In this document: positions 20,651 to 30,809 of the stretch, piece after piece
Numbering within the stretch: position 1 is the stretch's first letter
Layout of the letters: the number at the start of each line of letters is the position of its first letter
Assembly (NCBI RefSeq): GCF_003430825.1
Contig: NZ_CP024047.1
Span: 3,348,001-3,412,000 of the forward strand
Reading direction: 5' to 3'
DNA: 64,000 bases
Source: Natrarchaeobaculum sulfurireducens
GTDB lineage: Archaea; Halobacteriota; Halobacteria; Halobacteriales; Natrialbaceae
The notes under the pieces: model-generated
What the model was told of the DNA's origin: nothing
What the model saw: the letters and a program-made list of their open reading frames with translations, nothing else
The model's database searches: none
Position numbers and translations under genes: made by a program

Positions 20651-20674
20651 TCATTACATAAGGCCGTCGCCTCG
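20651..20674 (-). promoter_or_regulatory. rRNA promoter P1 (distal)
   Basis: Minus strand CGACGGCCTTATGTAATGA, which repeats the CGACGnCCTTAT pattern of P2 about 190 bp further upstream. The tandem array explains the long gene-free leader. I see nothing else definite between 20675 and 20980. Confidence 0.6.
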
Positions 20675-20980
20675 AGGCCGCATAGAAAGCCGATAGCATG
20701 AGGCGAGGTTACACTGGACGAGCGCTAGCGAGGACGGGCCTGCGGCTCGAGGCCGTGGTCTGTGTAGAATGTCACGCGGGCGGAGGTCGGTCGGTCATTC
20801 CACCCTCGCAGGCGCGGTCGGACCGGGTAAGACCCGCGTACACGTACTCGAGGGCGCACGCGCAAGAAGGCTTCGCGTTTCAGGCAGTCACCGGGAGACG
20901 ATGAACAAGTTCAACAGAGGGAAAATCCGGACGAAATGTATCGATGGCGATAAACGGGATGGGTCGTAATAGACGCACGA

Positions 20981-21358
20981 ATGGTCCGGGACCCGCTCTC
21001 CTCGGAGTCGACGCCGTCGGCGGAGGATATTTGCTCTGCGCTCGACGACCCCGATTGCCGAGAGATTATCCGGAATCTCGAGAACCCAATGACGGCCTCT
21101 GAGTTGACTGACCAGTGTGACATTCCACAGTCGACGCTGTACCGAAAGCTCGAGTTGCTGACGGAGGCGACGCTGCTCGAGGAGTCGACTGAGATCAGAC
21201 GCGACGGGCACCACGCGAGCAAGTACGCGGTCGCATTCGACGAGATTACGCTGACCTTAGACGAGAGCCGGTCGCTAGCGGTCCAGATCGATCGGCCGGC
21301 TCGGACGGCCGACGAGCGACTCGCGGAGCTGTGGTCGGAGGTGCGCAAGGAAACATGA
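20981..21358 (+). CDS. Winged helix-turn-helix regulator
   Basis: 125 residues. An ArsR-like winged helix spans about residues 15-95: SALDDPDCREIIRNLENPMT, then ASELTDQCDIPQSTLYRKLE as helix-turn-helix, then a wing with DGHHASKYAVAFDEITLTL. Its stop overlaps the start of the next gene (ATGA), so the two are translated together. HTH genes of this type coupled to a small three-helix membrane protein form a recurrent pair in haloarchaea; the membrane partner may pass a signal to it. Targets are unknown. It runs away from the rRNA promoters, sharing the intergenic region with them. Confidence 0.85.
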   Translation: MVRDPLSSESTPSAEDICSALDDPDCREIIRNLENPMTASELTDQCDIPQSTLYRKLELLTEATLLEESTEIRRDGHHASKYAVAFDEITLTLDESRSLAVQIDRPARTADERLAELWSEVRKET

Positions 21359-21648
21359 GTCCGCACACAGGGGGTGTCGAGGTGACGATGGCGCTCGCCG
21401 TCGTGAAGACGCTGATGCTGGTCGTCGGAAGCGTCATCACGTACTTCGCGTTCAAAGCCTACCGGCGAACGAGACAGCGGGCACTCGGGATGCTCGCGGT
21501 CGGGTTCGGGCTGGTCACGCTCGGGTTCGTCCTCGCGGGAATGCTCTATGAAATTCTCGGGGTCTCACTCGAGATGGGGATCTTACTCGAGAGTCTACTA
21601 GTCCTCACGGGGTTCATCGTGATCGCATACTCGTTGTACACTCAATAG
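21355..21648 (+). CDS. Small membrane protein paired with the HTH regulator (DUF7521-type)
   Basis: 97 residues from the ATG at 21355; an earlier start at 21331 would overlap more and is less likely. Three membrane helices: MALAVVKTLMLVVGSVITYF, LGMLAVGFGLVTLGFVLAG, and LLESLLVLTGFIVIAYSLY, with a basic loop (KAYRRTRQR) on the inside. This is the DUF7521-type layout. The 4-bp overlap with the HTH gene argues for a joint function, perhaps membrane tethering or sensing. Confidence 0.75.
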   Translation: MSPHTGGVEVTMALAVVKTLMLVVGSVITYFAFKAYRRTRQRALGMLAVGFGLVTLGFVLAGMLYEILGVSLEMGILLESLLVLTGFIVIAYSLYTQ

Positions 21649-21779
21649 CGCAGTTGAGTTCGTGTTCTCTGAGATGGTATCGGAGTTCTCGAGTGCTATC
21701 GGATCGTCGCCGATAACGACTGGTGTTCCATTCGGGGGAAACCGTATTCGTGACGTAGCGAGAGGACCGGTGGGCCGAC

Positions 21780-23216
21780 TCAGCGGTTCAGGGTGTGGAT
21801 CGCGTGGCCGAGGGCGTTCTCGGCAGCTTCCATCACCGATTCGGCGAGCGTTGGGTGGGCGTGGATCGTCGAGGCGACGTCCTCGAGCGTGGCGCCGAGT
21901 TCGACCGCGAGGCCGAGTTCGGCGATGAGTTCGGAGGCTTCGGGGCCGACGATGCTGGCACCGAGAACGTAGCCCTCGTCCTCGTCGGCGACGATCTTGA
22001 CGAAGCCGTCGGTATCGCCGGTAGTCAGTGCGCGGCCACTGGCCCGGAAGGGGAACTGGCCCACAGCGGTTTCGAAGCCGGCGTCTTCGGCCTCGCGTTC
22101 GGTCATCCCGACGGTTGCAATCTCGGGGTCGGTGAAGACGACCGCGGGGATCGCCTGGTGGTCGAGTGCTGCGGGTTCGCCGGCGATCACCTCGGCGGCG
22201 ACCTGCCCCTCCGCGCTGCCTTTGTGTGCCAACATTGGCTCACCGGCGACGTCGCCGACCGCGAAGACGTGATCGACGTTCGTTCGCGCGCGTGAGTCGG
22301 TTTTGATGAAACCGCGCTCGTCGGTCTCGACGCCGACCGCCTCGAGATCGAGCGTGTCGGAGACGGGTTCACGACCGACGGCAACGAGGACCGTTTCGGC
22401 GTCGAGGTCGAGCGACTCGTCAGCTTCGGTCCGGTCTGCGGGTTCCGCGACGACGCGGATGCCGTCACCGTGTTCGTGCCACTTGGCGGCCGTGTAGCCG
22501 AACTCGAAGTCGATACCGAGATCGTTCGCTCGCTGTTTCACCGGTCGTTTGAGGTCGTCGTCGTAGCCGGGGAGGATCGACTCGAGCATCTCGACGACGG
22601 TGACGTCGGTGCCGAGTTTAGCGAAGACGGTCGCTAGCTCCATGCCGATGTAGCCGGCGCCGACGATGACGAGCGAGTCGGGGATCGACTCGAGCGCGAG
22701 CGCCTGTCGTGAGTTCAATACGGGCTCGTCGTCGAACGAGAAGTTCGGGATCTCGATCGGTCGCGAGCCGGTCGCGATGATGGCGTGTTCGAACTCGAGG
22801 GTCTCAGAGCCCTGGCCCTCGCCGCTGTGTGAGATGCGGACGGTGTTCTCGCCGGCGAAGGTGGCCGTTCCCTCGAGTAAGTTGACCTGATTCGCTTTAC
22901 AGAGTTTCTCGACACCGCTTGTAAGCTGGTCGACGACACCGTCTTTCCAGCCGACCATCCCTGCCATGTCGATGGCGGGGTCAGCGTGGATGCCCAGCTC
23001 CTCGGCGTGGCGGGCCTCGTGGGCGACGTCCGTCGCCGTAATGAGGGCTTTCGAGGGGATGCAGCCGTGGTTCAGGCAGGTCCCGCCGTAGGCAGCTTTC
23101 TCGACCAGCGTGACGTCGAGGTCGAGTTGGCCGGCACGGATCGCGGCCACGTAGCCGCCCGGTCCAGCGCCGATGACGACGACGTCGGTTCCGGTCGTGA
23201 CGTCTCCGACGACCAT
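21780..23216 (-). CDS. lpdA: Dihydrolipoyl dehydrogenase (E3)
   Basis: 478 residues from the ATG at 23216, which has GGAGG nine bases upstream; a longer frame to 23291 lacks such a site. It reoxidises dihydrolipoamide on E2 with NAD+. FAD-binding GxGxxG at about 16-21 (GAGPGG), redox disulfide C47/C52 in [16 protein letters not shown]-binding [11 protein letters not shown] near 175-185, and the C-terminal dimerisation domain with the active-site HAHPTLAE. Last gene of the E1a-E1b-E2-E3 operon; the gap after E2 is about 70 bp. All catalytic residues are present. Confidence 0.96.
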   Translation of the reverse strand: MVVGDVTTGTDVVVIGAGPGGYVAAIRAGQLDLDVTLVEKAAYGGTCLNHGCIPSKALITATDVAHEARHAEELGIHADPAIDMAGMVGWKDGVVDQLTSGVEKLCKANQVNLLEGTATFAGENTVRISHSGEGQGSETLEFEHAIIATGSRPIEIPNFSFDDEPVLNSRQALALESIPDSLVIVGAGYIGMELATVFAKLGTDVTVVEMLESILPGYDDDLKRPVKQRANDLGIDFEFGYTAAKWHEHGDGIRVVAEPADRTEADESLDLDAETVLVAVGREPVSDTLDLEAVGVETDERGFIKTDSRARTNVDHVFAVGDVAGEPMLAHKGSAEGQVAAEVIAGEPAALDHQAIPAVVFTDPEIATVGMTEREAEDAGFETAVGQFPFRASGRALTTGDTDGFVKIVADEDEGYVLGASIVGPEASELIAELGLAVELGATLEDVASTIHAHPTLAESVMEAAENALGHAIHTLNR

Positions 23217-23287
23217 CAGTCGGGTCCTCCGTTCGATTCGATCGCGTTTGGTAGCGTAGATATCATCGGTCGTATCTCCGGATACAG

Positions 23288-24880
23288 TCACTCGAGCAAT
23301 AGCAGTTCGGGGTGCTCGAGATACTCCATGACGGTGTTCGTAAACTGTGCGCCGACGGCACCGTCGATCAGCCGGTGATCGAACGACAGGGATAGCGGCA
23401 GTACGGACCGTGGTTCGATCGATTCTTCGCCGTCTTCGTCGGTGACGACGCGTGGTTTGCGCGTCATCTCACCGATCGCCAGAATACCGGCTTCGGGGTA
23501 GTTCAGGATCGGCGTCGCGTACTCGCCGCCGATACCGCCGACGTTGGTGATCGTGAACGTCGATCCCCGCAGTTCGTCGGGGCTGATCGTCCGTTCGCGA
23601 GCTTTCTGGACGAGTTCGTTCATTTCCGAAGAGAGCTGTAACAGACCCTTCTGATCTGCGTCCTCGAGCACCGGAACCATCAGCCCGACGTCGGTCGCAG
23701 TCGCGACGCCGACGTTGTAGTAATCGCGGTAAACGATCTCCTCGTTCTCGTCGTCGATGACCGCGTTCATCTCCGGGAACTCCTTGAGCGCCGCGACGAC
23801 GGCCTTCGTGATAAACGGCATGTACGTCAGGCGAATGCCCTGCTCGTCGGCTCGCGATTTGAGCCGTTCTCGAGTCTCAGCCAGCGCGGTCACGTCCACT
23901 TCGTCGTGGTGGGTGACGTGGGGGGCGGTGTACTTCGACTCGACCATCGCGTCGGCGATCGTCTTGCGAACGCCTCGGAACGGCTCTCGGCGCTCGCGTT
24001 CGCCCGGCGCGAAATCGGTCCCTTTCGTTGCCGTCGATTCGCTCGACGCGACCGCCTCACGATCTGCCTGTTGTGCGTGTCGTTGTGCCTCGGCGTACTG
24101 CTCGACCGCTTCGGCCGTGACGAACGCCTCGCCATCGCGTTCCTCGACGGCTGGGACGGCATCGATGTCGACGCCCATCTCCTCGGCGAGTCGACGCGTC
24201 GCGGGTGCGGCGAGCGTTCGCTCTCGATCCGCCGACTCGAGGTCTGCCGACTCGAGGTCTGCCGGCGCTGTGTTGGACGGCTCGGAGTCGCTGGCGCTCG
24301 AGACGTCCTCTGACGCCTCGGCAGTCCCATCAATCGGCTGGGCCGATGCAGGCGCTTCGGCCTGTGCTGGCTCGACCGGTTGTTCGCCGGTGGCGGCCGC
24401 TCGAACGTCCGCCGCGGTGAGTCGGCCGCCGGGACCACTCCCCTCGAGGGCGGCGAGATCGACATCCTCCTCGCGGGCCAGTCGACGGATGCGGGGAGGC
24501 GCGAAGACGCGGTCCTGCGGCGTCTCTATCTCGGTGGTTTCGGCGCCGGAGTTGCCCACGGCGCCGTCGTCAGCCGCATCGGCGTCGACGGCCTCGTCCG
24601 GTTCGCCCTCGAGTTCGGCTGCCCCCTCGCTTTCGTCGTCGCCGTCGACCGCGTAGGTGACGAACAGGTCGCCGACGGGGACTACGTCGCCTTCTTCCCA
24701 GTGAAGTTCCTGGACGGTGGCGTTGACCGGCGATGGGACTTCGACGAGGGCTTTATCGGTTTCGACCTCCGCGACGGGCTGGTCTTCGGTCACCTCGTCG
24801 CCCTCCTCGACTAGCCACGAGACCAGTTCGCCCTCGGCGACCCCTTCGCCGACATCCGGCAGTGTGAATTCATGAACCAT
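23288..24880 (-). CDS. 2-oxoacid dehydrogenase E2 (dihydrolipoyl acyltransferase)
   Basis: 530 residues from the ATG at 24880 (the open frame upstream is the antisense or other-frame shadow of E1b). Domains: lipoyl domain 1-80 with lipoyl Lys K43 in ETDKALVEV; Ala/Pro/acidic linker; a peripheral-subunit binding domain ([16 protein letters not shown]); another linker; a second such domain ([15 protein letters not shown]); and the catalytic core ending with DHRLIDG, the HxxxDG active site. Two peripheral-subunit domains are unusual compared with one in most bacteria. It transfers the acyl group from E1 to CoA. The start is 2 bp from the E1b stop, so the operon is tightly coupled. Confidence 0.95.
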   Translation of the reverse strand: MVHEFTLPDVGEGVAEGELVSWLVEEGDEVTEDQPVAEVETDKALVEVPSPVNATVQELHWEEGDVVPVGDLFVTYAVDGDDESEGAAELEGEPDEAVDADAADDGAVGNSGAETTEIETPQDRVFAPPRIRRLAREEDVDLAALEGSGPGGRLTAADVRAAATGEQPVEPAQAEAPASAQPIDGTAEASEDVSSASDSEPSNTAPADLESADLESADRERTLAAPATRRLAEEMGVDIDAVPAVEERDGEAFVTAEAVEQYAEAQRHAQQADREAVASSESTATKGTDFAPGERERREPFRGVRKTIADAMVESKYTAPHVTHHDEVDVTALAETRERLKSRADEQGIRLTYMPFITKAVVAALKEFPEMNAVIDDENEEIVYRDYYNVGVATATDVGLMVPVLEDADQKGLLQLSSEMNELVQKARERTISPDELRGSTFTITNVGGIGGEYATPILNYPEAGILAIGEMTRKPRVVTDEDGEESIEPRSVLPLSLSFDHRLIDGAVGAQFTNTVMEYLEHPELLLLE

Positions 24881-24881
24881 G

Positions 24882-25892
24882 TCAGAACTCCATTGCGTCC
24901 CGAATGCCGTCCTCGATTCGGGCAGCCTCGGGTAGGTAGTAATCCTCGAGCGCGTACAGCGGGAACGGCGTGTCGAAGCCGGTGATGCGCTGGACCGGTG
25001 CCTCCTGATAGAGCAACGCGTGTTCCTGAATCGTCGCGATGATCTCACCGGCGAGTCCGCCCGTCTTCGGCGCCTCGTGGACGACAGCCGCGCGGCCGGT
25101 CTTTGTGAACGAGTCGACGATGGCGTCCTCATCGAGCGGCGAGAGCGTTCGCAGGTCGACCACCTCGACGTCGATTTCGCCCTCGAGGGTGTCGGCGGCC
25201 TCGAGCGTCGGCCGGGTCATCGCTCCCCAGGTGAACACGGAGATATCGGCACCCTCGCGGCGGACAGCAGCCTCGCCGATCGGTATCTCGTAGGGCTCGG
25301 TCGGGACGTCTTCGCGGAACGCCCGGTAGATGAGTTTGGGCTCGAGGAAGACCACCGGGTCGGGGCTCCGGATCGCACTGGTGAGCAGCCCCTTTGTGTC
25401 ATACGGCGTCGACGGGATGACGACTTTGAGTCCGGGCTGGTGGGCGAACATCGCCTCGGTCGACTCGGAGTGGTGTTCGGGCGCGCGAATGCCGCCGCCG
25501 TAGGGGGCGCGGATGACCATTGGACACGTAAATCGCCCGCGCGAGCGCGTTCGCAAGCGCGCGGCGTGTGAGACGATCTGGTCGAACGCGGGATAGATGA
25601 AACCCAAAAACTGGATCTCTGGGACGGGACGCATCCCGTAGGCGGCCATCCCGACCGCCGTGCCGACGATGCCGGACTCGGCGAGTGGGGTGTCGATCAC
25701 TCGATTCTCGCCGAACTCGTCGTACAGCCCCTCGGTTGCACGGAAGACGCCGCCGTTTTTCCCGACGTCCTCGCCGAGGACGATCACGTCCTCGTCGCGT
25801 TGCATCTCGGCGTACAGGCCGTCTCGAACCGCCTGTACCAGCGTGAGGTTCTCCGTCTCGCCGTCCGTCTGTGTTGGGGAGTCTACAGCCAT
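24882..25892 (-). CDS. 2-oxoacid dehydrogenase E1 component, beta subunit
   Basis: 336 residues, full length for the family. It supplies the second half of the thiamine-diphosphate site. Typical blocks: VIVLGEDVGKNGGVFRATEG, DTPLAESGIVGTAVGMA with the Glu that activates ThDP, RAPYGGGIRAPEHHSES, and VVDLRTLSPLDEDAI. It lies between E1 alpha (3-bp gap) and E2 (1-bp gap). In haloarchaea pyruvate is normally oxidised by a ferredoxin oxidoreductase, so the substrate of this complex (pyruvate or branched-chain 2-oxoacid) is uncertain. Confidence 0.95.
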   Translation of the reverse strand: MAVDSPTQTDGETENLTLVQAVRDGLYAEMQRDEDVIVLGEDVGKNGGVFRATEGLYDEFGENRVIDTPLAESGIVGTAVGMAAYGMRPVPEIQFLGFIYPAFDQIVSHAARLRTRSRGRFTCPMVIRAPYGGGIRAPEHHSESTEAMFAHQPGLKVVIPSTPYDTKGLLTSAIRSPDPVVFLEPKLIYRAFREDVPTEPYEIPIGEAAVRREGADISVFTWGAMTRPTLEAADTLEGEIDVEVVDLRTLSPLDEDAIVDSFTKTGRAAVVHEAPKTGGLAGEIIATIQEHALLYQEAPVQRITGFDTPFPLYALEDYYLPEAARIEDGIRDAMEF

Positions 25893-25895
25893 AGC

Positions 25896-27026
25896 TTAGC
25901 CCTCTAAGAGTTCGTCGTCGCCGTGTCGCTCGCGAATCGATTCGAAGTACTCGAGTTGCTGTCCTAACCGTTTGGGCATCCCCTCGTAGACGTGGGCGAA
26001 GATCTCCTCGGGATCGGGGCGCTCGTAGGATTCGGCGGCATCGATCGCGTCGGCGACCGCCTCCTGAACCTGGTCTTCGATCGCGTCGACGCGCTCGTCG
26101 TCGAGCATCCCCTGTGAGCGCAGATACGCCTCGAGTCGCGGAATGGGGTCTTTTTGCTTCCAGCGTTCGACCTCGTCGTCGTCTCGGTAGACCGATGGAT
26201 CGTCCGCAGTCGTATGAGCTCCAAAACGGTACTGGACCGCCTCGATGAGCGTGGGGCGGGTCGCTCGGCCGGGCGAATCGTCCTCGACTGCGTCCGGATT
26301 TTTCGCCTTCTCGATCGCCTCACGGGTGACCTTGTACACCGCCAGGGGATCCATTCCGTCGACCTGAACGCCTTCGAAGCCGTAGGCGGTCGCCTTCTGA
26401 GCGAGCGTCGCACTCGCCGTCTGTCGCTCGCGGGGGACCGAGATCGCCCACTGGTTGTTGTTACAGAAGAAGACCGTCGGGGTGTCGAAGACGCCCGCGA
26501 AGTTGAGTCCCTCGTGGAAGTCACCCTCCGAGGTCGCACCGTCACCGAAGTAACAGACGAACGCCTTCTGCTCACCTTTGAGCTTCGAGGCCCAGGCGGC
26601 ACCCGTCGCGTGGGGGATCTGAGTCGCGATCGGTACCGCGACCGAGAACATGTTGACGTCGTCTGGGATGGCATTGCCCTGTTCGTGGCCCATCCAGTAC
26701 AACAGCGTTCGCTCTAGGCTTACCCCTCGGACCAGGCCGACGGCGTGTTCGCGGTAGCTCGGGAACACCCAGTCTCCGTCATCCATCGCGTGGGCACTCC
26801 CGACCTGCGATGCTTCCTGGCCGGACAGCGGCGGATAGGTCCCCATTCGCCCCTGGCGCTGGAGGCTCACGGCTCGCTCGTCGAAGTGCCGGACCAGGCG
26901 CATCTGTGCGTAGATATCGATGAGTTGGTCTTCGGTAAGGTCAGGAACCTCGGCACCCTCTACGACCCGACCAGCCTCGTCGAGTACCTGTACTCGGTCA
27001 CGTGGGTCGCGCTGTATCGTACTCAC
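25896..27026 (-). CDS. 2-oxoacid dehydrogenase E1 component, alpha subunit
   Basis: About 376 residues. The start is taken as GTG at 27026 ([11 protein letters not shown]) because a TATA box (TATATCATAC, 27051-27060) lies 29 bp upstream, which makes the ATG at 27044 too early. ThDP binding motif [17 protein letters not shown] ending in NNNQWAIS is present at residues 165-200. The phosphorylation-loop equivalent is the [20 protein letters not shown] segment. It is the first gene of the operon. The E1a-E1b heterotetramer decarboxylates the 2-oxoacid and acylates E2. Confidence 0.94.
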   Translation of the reverse strand: MSTIQRDPRDRVQVLDEAGRVVEGAEVPDLTEDQLIDIYAQMRLVRHFDERAVSLQRQGRMGTYPPLSGQEASQVGSAHAMDDGDWVFPSYREHAVGLVRGVSLERTLLYWMGHEQGNAIPDDVNMFSVAVPIATQIPHATGAAWASKLKGEQKAFVCYFGDGATSEGDFHEGLNFAGVFDTPTVFFCNNNQWAISVPRERQTASATLAQKATAYGFEGVQVDGMDPLAVYKVTREAIEKAKNPDAVEDDSPGRATRPTLIEAVQYRFGAHTTADDPSVYRDDDEVERWKQKDPIPRLEAYLRSQGMLDDERVDAIEDQVQEAVADAIDAAESYERPDPEEIFAHVYEGMPKRLGQQLEYFESIRERHGDDELLEG

Positions 27027-27050
27027 GGGTAGAACCACCTGCACATACCA

Positions 27051-27060
27051 GTATGATATA
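27051..27060 (-). promoter_or_regulatory. TATA box of the E1-E2-E3 operon
   Basis: TATATCATAC on the minus strand, 29 bp before the GTG start at 27026, giving a leaderless transcript. The 300 bp upstream (27061-27364) hold no recognisable gene. Confidence 0.6.
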
Positions 27061-27364
27061 TCGCTCAGGATAAAGGATTTTCCCCATATAGTTTACTAAT
27101 GATGAGGTTCTTGCCAGTCAATCGTCAGAGTGTGTGAGTGCGGGCACCAAAAGTACCCAATAATACACCATTGGTCGCCGATGCACAGGGCTGGTTCACA
27201 TATCCTCGACACTTCGAAGCGATAGCGAATCCAAACCACGGAAACTGGTCGTATAACCGCCGACAAGCCACATGAGATGACTTCCGACACCCATTCGGGT
27301 CGACCCGAGCGACACAGTCGACAGCAGAGAGTCATTTTATTGATATTCTTCCGTACGATACCAC

Positions 27365-27840
27365 GTGGCAGTTGCATCCATCGTCGTCGGCGGTATCGTC
27401 CTGGTGACTGTAATTGTGGCCCGGTATTCGTCGCTGTTGGTCGTCGAAGAGCAAGACCCGAAAGCGTTGCTCGTCTTTGGCGAGATAGAGGCAGTACTGG
27501 AACCAAGGCCGACGTTCGTTCCACCGTTCGTTTCGAAGACGTATCCCATCGATTCACAGACGATGACGATAGACAAGGGCGCGATCGCGTCGCAGTCCCA
27601 TCCGAATCCGGAGACGACGTCCGAGACGCGACGGGCCGGTGAGCGATGCCGATTCGCGGGGGTCGGACTGGAGACCTATAGTAGCCACTGCACGTCAGTG
27701 CACACCTGCTCGCCAGACGGATCGGCGATCAGTGTGCAACTCGGTGCAGTTGTTACTATACCACGACCTCGCTTTTCGGAGTCGTATCGCGCTCGCGTTC
27801 GTGATATTGCTACGTAACGCACTAGACACTCGAGACCCGG
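27365..27840 (+). pseudogene. Truncated SPFH/stomatin-like protein
   Basis: From GTG 27365: a membrane helix (VASIVVGGIVLVTVIVARYS), then VVEEQDPKALLVFGEIEAVL, PTFVPPFVSKTYPID and SQTMTID, which matches the start of the stomatin/prohibitin (SPFH) domain. After TMTIDK the similarity is lost and the frame continues with low-quality sequence. Stomatins are 250-400 residues, so only the first quarter remains. Confidence 0.6.
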
Positions 27841-27867
27841 ACGAAGTGTGAGAACGAGCGCGACTCC

Positions 27868-28833
27868 TCACTCGGCCGTCGAAACGCCGGAGCGCTCGGC
27901 CCGCGCCTGTGTTCGAGCCTCCTCGACGCTTTTGCCCTCTCGCAACACGGCGTCGACGAACAGTTCACCGGCTTTGTACGATGAGCGCACCATCGGCCCA
28001 CTGGCACAGTAGAGAAAGCCTAACTCCGCTTCGGCGACGCGACGCCAGGTCTCGTACTTGTCGGGGTGGTCGTATCGTTTCACCTCGAGGTGACTGCGCG
28101 AGGGCTGGAGGTACTGGCCGAGGGTGACGATATCGACGCCGCGTTCGCGACAGTCTGCCAGCGTCTGATAGACCTCGTGGTCGTACTCGCCATGGCCGAG
28201 CATGATCGAGGTCTTGGTGTAGATGTCCGATTCGCGATCGACCTGCTCTAAGACCGAGAGCGACTGTTCGTATCCCGCGCGGCGGTCGCGGACGGGGAAC
28301 TGGAGGCGGGAAACCGTCTCGACGTTGTGTGCAATGACGTCCGGCTCGGCGTCGATGATCTTTCGCACGAGACGCTCTTCGCCCTGGAAGTCGGGAATAA
28401 GGACCTCGACGACGATTCCGGGGTGGCGCGCTTTGATCTCGCGAATGGTCTCAGCGAAGTGGCCCGCACCCTGGTCGGGCAGATCGTCGCGGTCGACGCT
28501 CGTGAGGACGACGTAATCGAGTCCGATCTCGGCGACCGCCTCGGCGACGTTCGCGGGTTCGTCGGGATCGAGTGGCTCCATTCCCCCGGTTTCGACGTCA
28601 CAGAAGTTACAGCCTCGAGAGCACCGATGGCCCATCAGCATGAACGTCGCCGTGCCGCCTTCGCCCTGTCCCGTTCCGGCCCCGCCCGACCAGCACTCAC
28701 CTAAGTTCGGGCAGTTTGCTTCCTCACAGACGGTGTGTAAGTCGTGTTCGCGCAGCGTCTCGCGGATGCCGGCGAACTCACGGCCCGACGGTGGTCGGGA
28801 TTTTAACCAGTCGGGCTTGCGCACGCTGCTCAT
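27868..28833 (-). CDS. lipA: Lipoyl synthase
   Basis: 321 residues from the ATG at 28833. A radical-SAM enzyme that inserts two sulfurs into octanoyl groups on lipoyl domains. The auxiliary cluster cysteines C36, C41, C47 (CEEANCPNLGEC) and the radical-SAM triad C71, C75, C78 (CSRGCNFC) are all present, with the C-terminal SSYKAGE serine motif ligating the auxiliary cluster. It lies upstream of the E1-E2-E3 operon on the same strand (about 0.8 kb, separated by the SPFH remnant) and presumably modifies the E2 Lys 43. A longer frame (to 29127) is not credible. No lipB or lplA is nearby. Confidence 0.96.
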   Translation of the reverse strand: MSSVRKPDWLKSRPPSGREFAGIRETLREHDLHTVCEEANCPNLGECWSGGAGTGQGEGGTATFMLMGHRCSRGCNFCDVETGGMEPLDPDEPANVAEAVAEIGLDYVVLTSVDRDDLPDQGAGHFAETIREIKARHPGIVVEVLIPDFQGEERLVRKIIDAEPDVIAHNVETVSRLQFPVRDRRAGYEQSLSVLEQVDRESDIYTKTSIMLGHGEYDHEVYQTLADCRERGVDIVTLGQYLQPSRSHLEVKRYDHPDKYETWRRVAEAELGFLYCASGPMVRSSYKAGELFVDAVLREGKSVEEARTQARAERSGVSTAE

Positions 28834-29073
28834 ACGTGGAGTTATAGGCGCGCAAGGTGAAAAAGCGTCGCCATCACACACCCGGAGGGGAGGCGGGCTC
28901 GAGCGTCGTCGCCCGCCACCGTCGTGATCGATTTCGAGAACACTACCAAACCGCGTATACAGGCTCGCACGAACCAGTATTGTATGAGAGTCCACCAGCA
29001 CCGACGTCTCCGTGGTCGACTCAGTTACGGAGCCACGAGAACGACCGGCTGGAGCGTCGGATAGCAACGACGG

Positions 29074-29499
29074 ATGACGGCATCGATGGAGACTCGAGCG
29101 TTCGACGCCTGTTCGCACGCTGACCACCTCGAGGAGTCGACAGCAGTTCCGGGCTCGCTCGCCGTTGACGGCTGGCTCTCGCCGACGATGGCACCAGTGC
29201 TAATCGGAATTATCCTGCTCGCCGCGTTCGGAACGGCGATTCTCTTTTTCGCCGGAATCGTCGGCTACCACCGCCGGCGAACGATCAGACACGGGATCAT
29301 CGCTATCGCGTTAGGACTGCTCGTGGCTCGGTCGCTCGTCGGTCTCGGGACCGTCTTCGGACTCGTTCCGATGGTCGCACACCACATTATCGAACACGGG
29401 TTCGACTTGCTCATCGCCGCGTTGTTGCTGTATCTGTTGTACGAACACACGGGCTCGAGCGACCCATCGTCGCGATTACGTGATCGGGGGAACCGGTAA
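29074..29499 (+). CDS. Small membrane protein (DUF7471-like)
   Basis: 141 residues if ATG 29074 is used; the true start may be a little later. Three hydrophobic helices: VLIGIILLAAFGTAILFFAG, IAIALGLLVARSLVGLG, and FDLLIAALLLYLLYE, with basic HRRRTIRH on the inner side and HH pairs near the third helix. The layout echoes the membrane partner of the HTH pair at 21355, but no HTH gene is next to it. Function unknown. Confidence 0.65.
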   Translation: MTASMETRAFDACSHADHLEESTAVPGSLAVDGWLSPTMAPVLIGIILLAAFGTAILFFAGIVGYHRRRTIRHGIIAIALGLLVARSLVGLGTVFGLVPMVAHHIIEHGFDLLIAALLLYLLYEHTGSSDPSSRLRDRGNR

Positions 29500-29551
29500 C
29501 CCGTCCGTACCCCCGGTAGCTTTACCACGACGACCGGAATAGCGGCGGCCG

Positions 29552-30067
29552 ATGGCGTTCAGCACGACTCCGGACTGGTTCCACATCAGCGACGACGAGG
29601 AACTCGTCTGGGAGAGTCGGCCCCACCCGATCGAACTCGGCGTCGGCGTCCCCATCGCAATAGGGTTCGCGGTCGTTGCCCTCGGCGTCCTCGCCTGGGG
29701 GCTGTCCGACGGCGAGGCGATACTGTCGGTCCTGGGAGCGCTCGTCCTGGTCAGCTGTGTCGCGTTCGCCGGCGTCCGCTATCTCTTCTGGACGAACACC
29801 CGCTACGTGATCACCTCGAGCGAACTGTACAAAAAACGCGGCGTCATCTCGAGAGACGTCACCCAGTTTCGACTCGAGCGCGTCCAGAACACCAGCCTCA
29901 GCCAGACCATGCTCGGCCGGGCGCTCGGCTACGGCGATCTGACCGTCTACACCGCCGGCTCCGGCGACCCCGAACTCACTTTCGAACGTGTCCCCCGACC
30001 CGAACATGCCTCGAGCATCCTGAGCGACCAGCTCGAGGCAACGACGACGGAGGGGTCGTCCGTCTGA
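29552..30067 (+). CDS. PH-domain (bPH2/YdbS-like) membrane protein
   Basis: 171 residues. The N-terminus has ELVWESRPHP, then two membrane helices (residues 30-75), then the bacterial PH domain: FWTNTRYVITSSELYKKRGV, then QFRLERVQNTSLSQTMLGRA and LGYGDLTVYTAGSGD. This layout matches the YdbS/YdbT-like bPH2 family. These proteins sit in the cytoplasmic membrane; their exact role is unsettled. The TTTACC-type region just before 29552 suggests its own promoter. It is probably transcribed separately from the preceding gene. Confidence 0.85.
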   Translation: MAFSTTPDWFHISDDEELVWESRPHPIELGVGVPIAIGFAVVALGVLAWGLSDGEAILSVLGALVLVSCVAFAGVRYLFWTNTRYVITSSELYKKRGVISRDVTQFRLERVQNTSLSQTMLGRALGYGDLTVYTAGSGDPELTFERVPRPEHASSILSDQLEATTTEGSSV

Positions 30068-30140
30068 GCGGTCAGGTTCGGTGATAGCCGACGGCCGAAA
30101 CACAAAACACATGACCCCAGCGGCCGCCGGTGTGGCTACT

Positions 30141-30740
30141 ATGTCACAGCAGCGACCCACGTCCACCGGGGAGTCGGTATCACGTGCCTCGAGCGTCGCA
30201 GCGAGTGCAGGAGTCGGCGTCGTGGCGGCACTCATCGGCTATCTCGTCACGTACCTCTTTGCAGTGAGTGAGGTGCGGTCGGCGTTCGGAGACGACGTCG
30301 AGAGCTGGAAAGGCGTCGCGTGGTACTTCTACAACGCTCACCTGGTCGAGATCGAAGCCACCGGTGACATCGCGGGTCTCGGTGGCACGACGACTGTCGA
30401 CTTAATCGCACAGTCAGACACCACGCGGGTGACGCTACTGTACGCCGTTCCGCCAGTGGTGCTGCTAGGAGCTGGTCTCTTACTCGCCTCGCACTTCGGT
30501 GCTCGCGATATCGGTGAGGGAGTCATCGTCGGCGCGCCGATCACGCTCGGCTATCTCGTCGTGCTAGCCGTCGGGGCGGTCGTCAGCGAGACGAGCACCG
30601 AAAGCGAGTTCCTCGGCATCGAGGCATCGGGATCGATGGCTCCCGAAGTGCTTCCCGCGATCTTGCTGGGTGGACTCTTGTTCCCACTCGTCTTCGCTAC
30701 GACTGGCGCGATCCTCGCCGCCGTCGTGCAGTCTCGGTGA
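30141..30740 (+). CDS. Membrane protein of the haloarchaeal DUF7978 type
   Basis: 199 residues from the ATG at 30141. An alternative ATG at 30111 exists, but the shorter form starts with a normal polar N-terminus (SQQRPTSTGE). Four to five membrane helices: SAGVGVVAALIGYLVTYLF, TLLYAVPPVVLLGAGLLLA, GAPITLGYLVVLAVGAVV, and VLPAILLGGLLFPLVFATTG. The loop between helices 1 and 2 (WYFYNAHLVEIEATG) is conserved-looking. I assign the family tentatively. No transport motif is visible. Confidence 0.7.
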   Translation: MSQQRPTSTGESVSRASSVAASAGVGVVAALIGYLVTYLFAVSEVRSAFGDDVESWKGVAWYFYNAHLVEIEATGDIAGLGGTTTVDLIAQSDTTRVTLLYAVPPVVLLGAGLLLASHFGARDIGEGVIVGAPITLGYLVVLAVGAVVSETSTESEFLGIEASGSMAPEVLPAILLGGLLFPLVFATTGAILAAVVQSR

Positions 30741-30809
30741 CCGACACGACACACCGTCGTCGGTCCTCGAAGGAAACGCCTTTCATCACCCGCTACCCGT
30801 GTCCGAGTG

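Noticed and set aside
24881-25132. N-terminal extension of E2 to 614 residues
   Set aside because: It would overlap E1 beta by about 250 bp and reads as Arg/Ser-rich shadow; the lipoyl domain starts right at ATG 24880.
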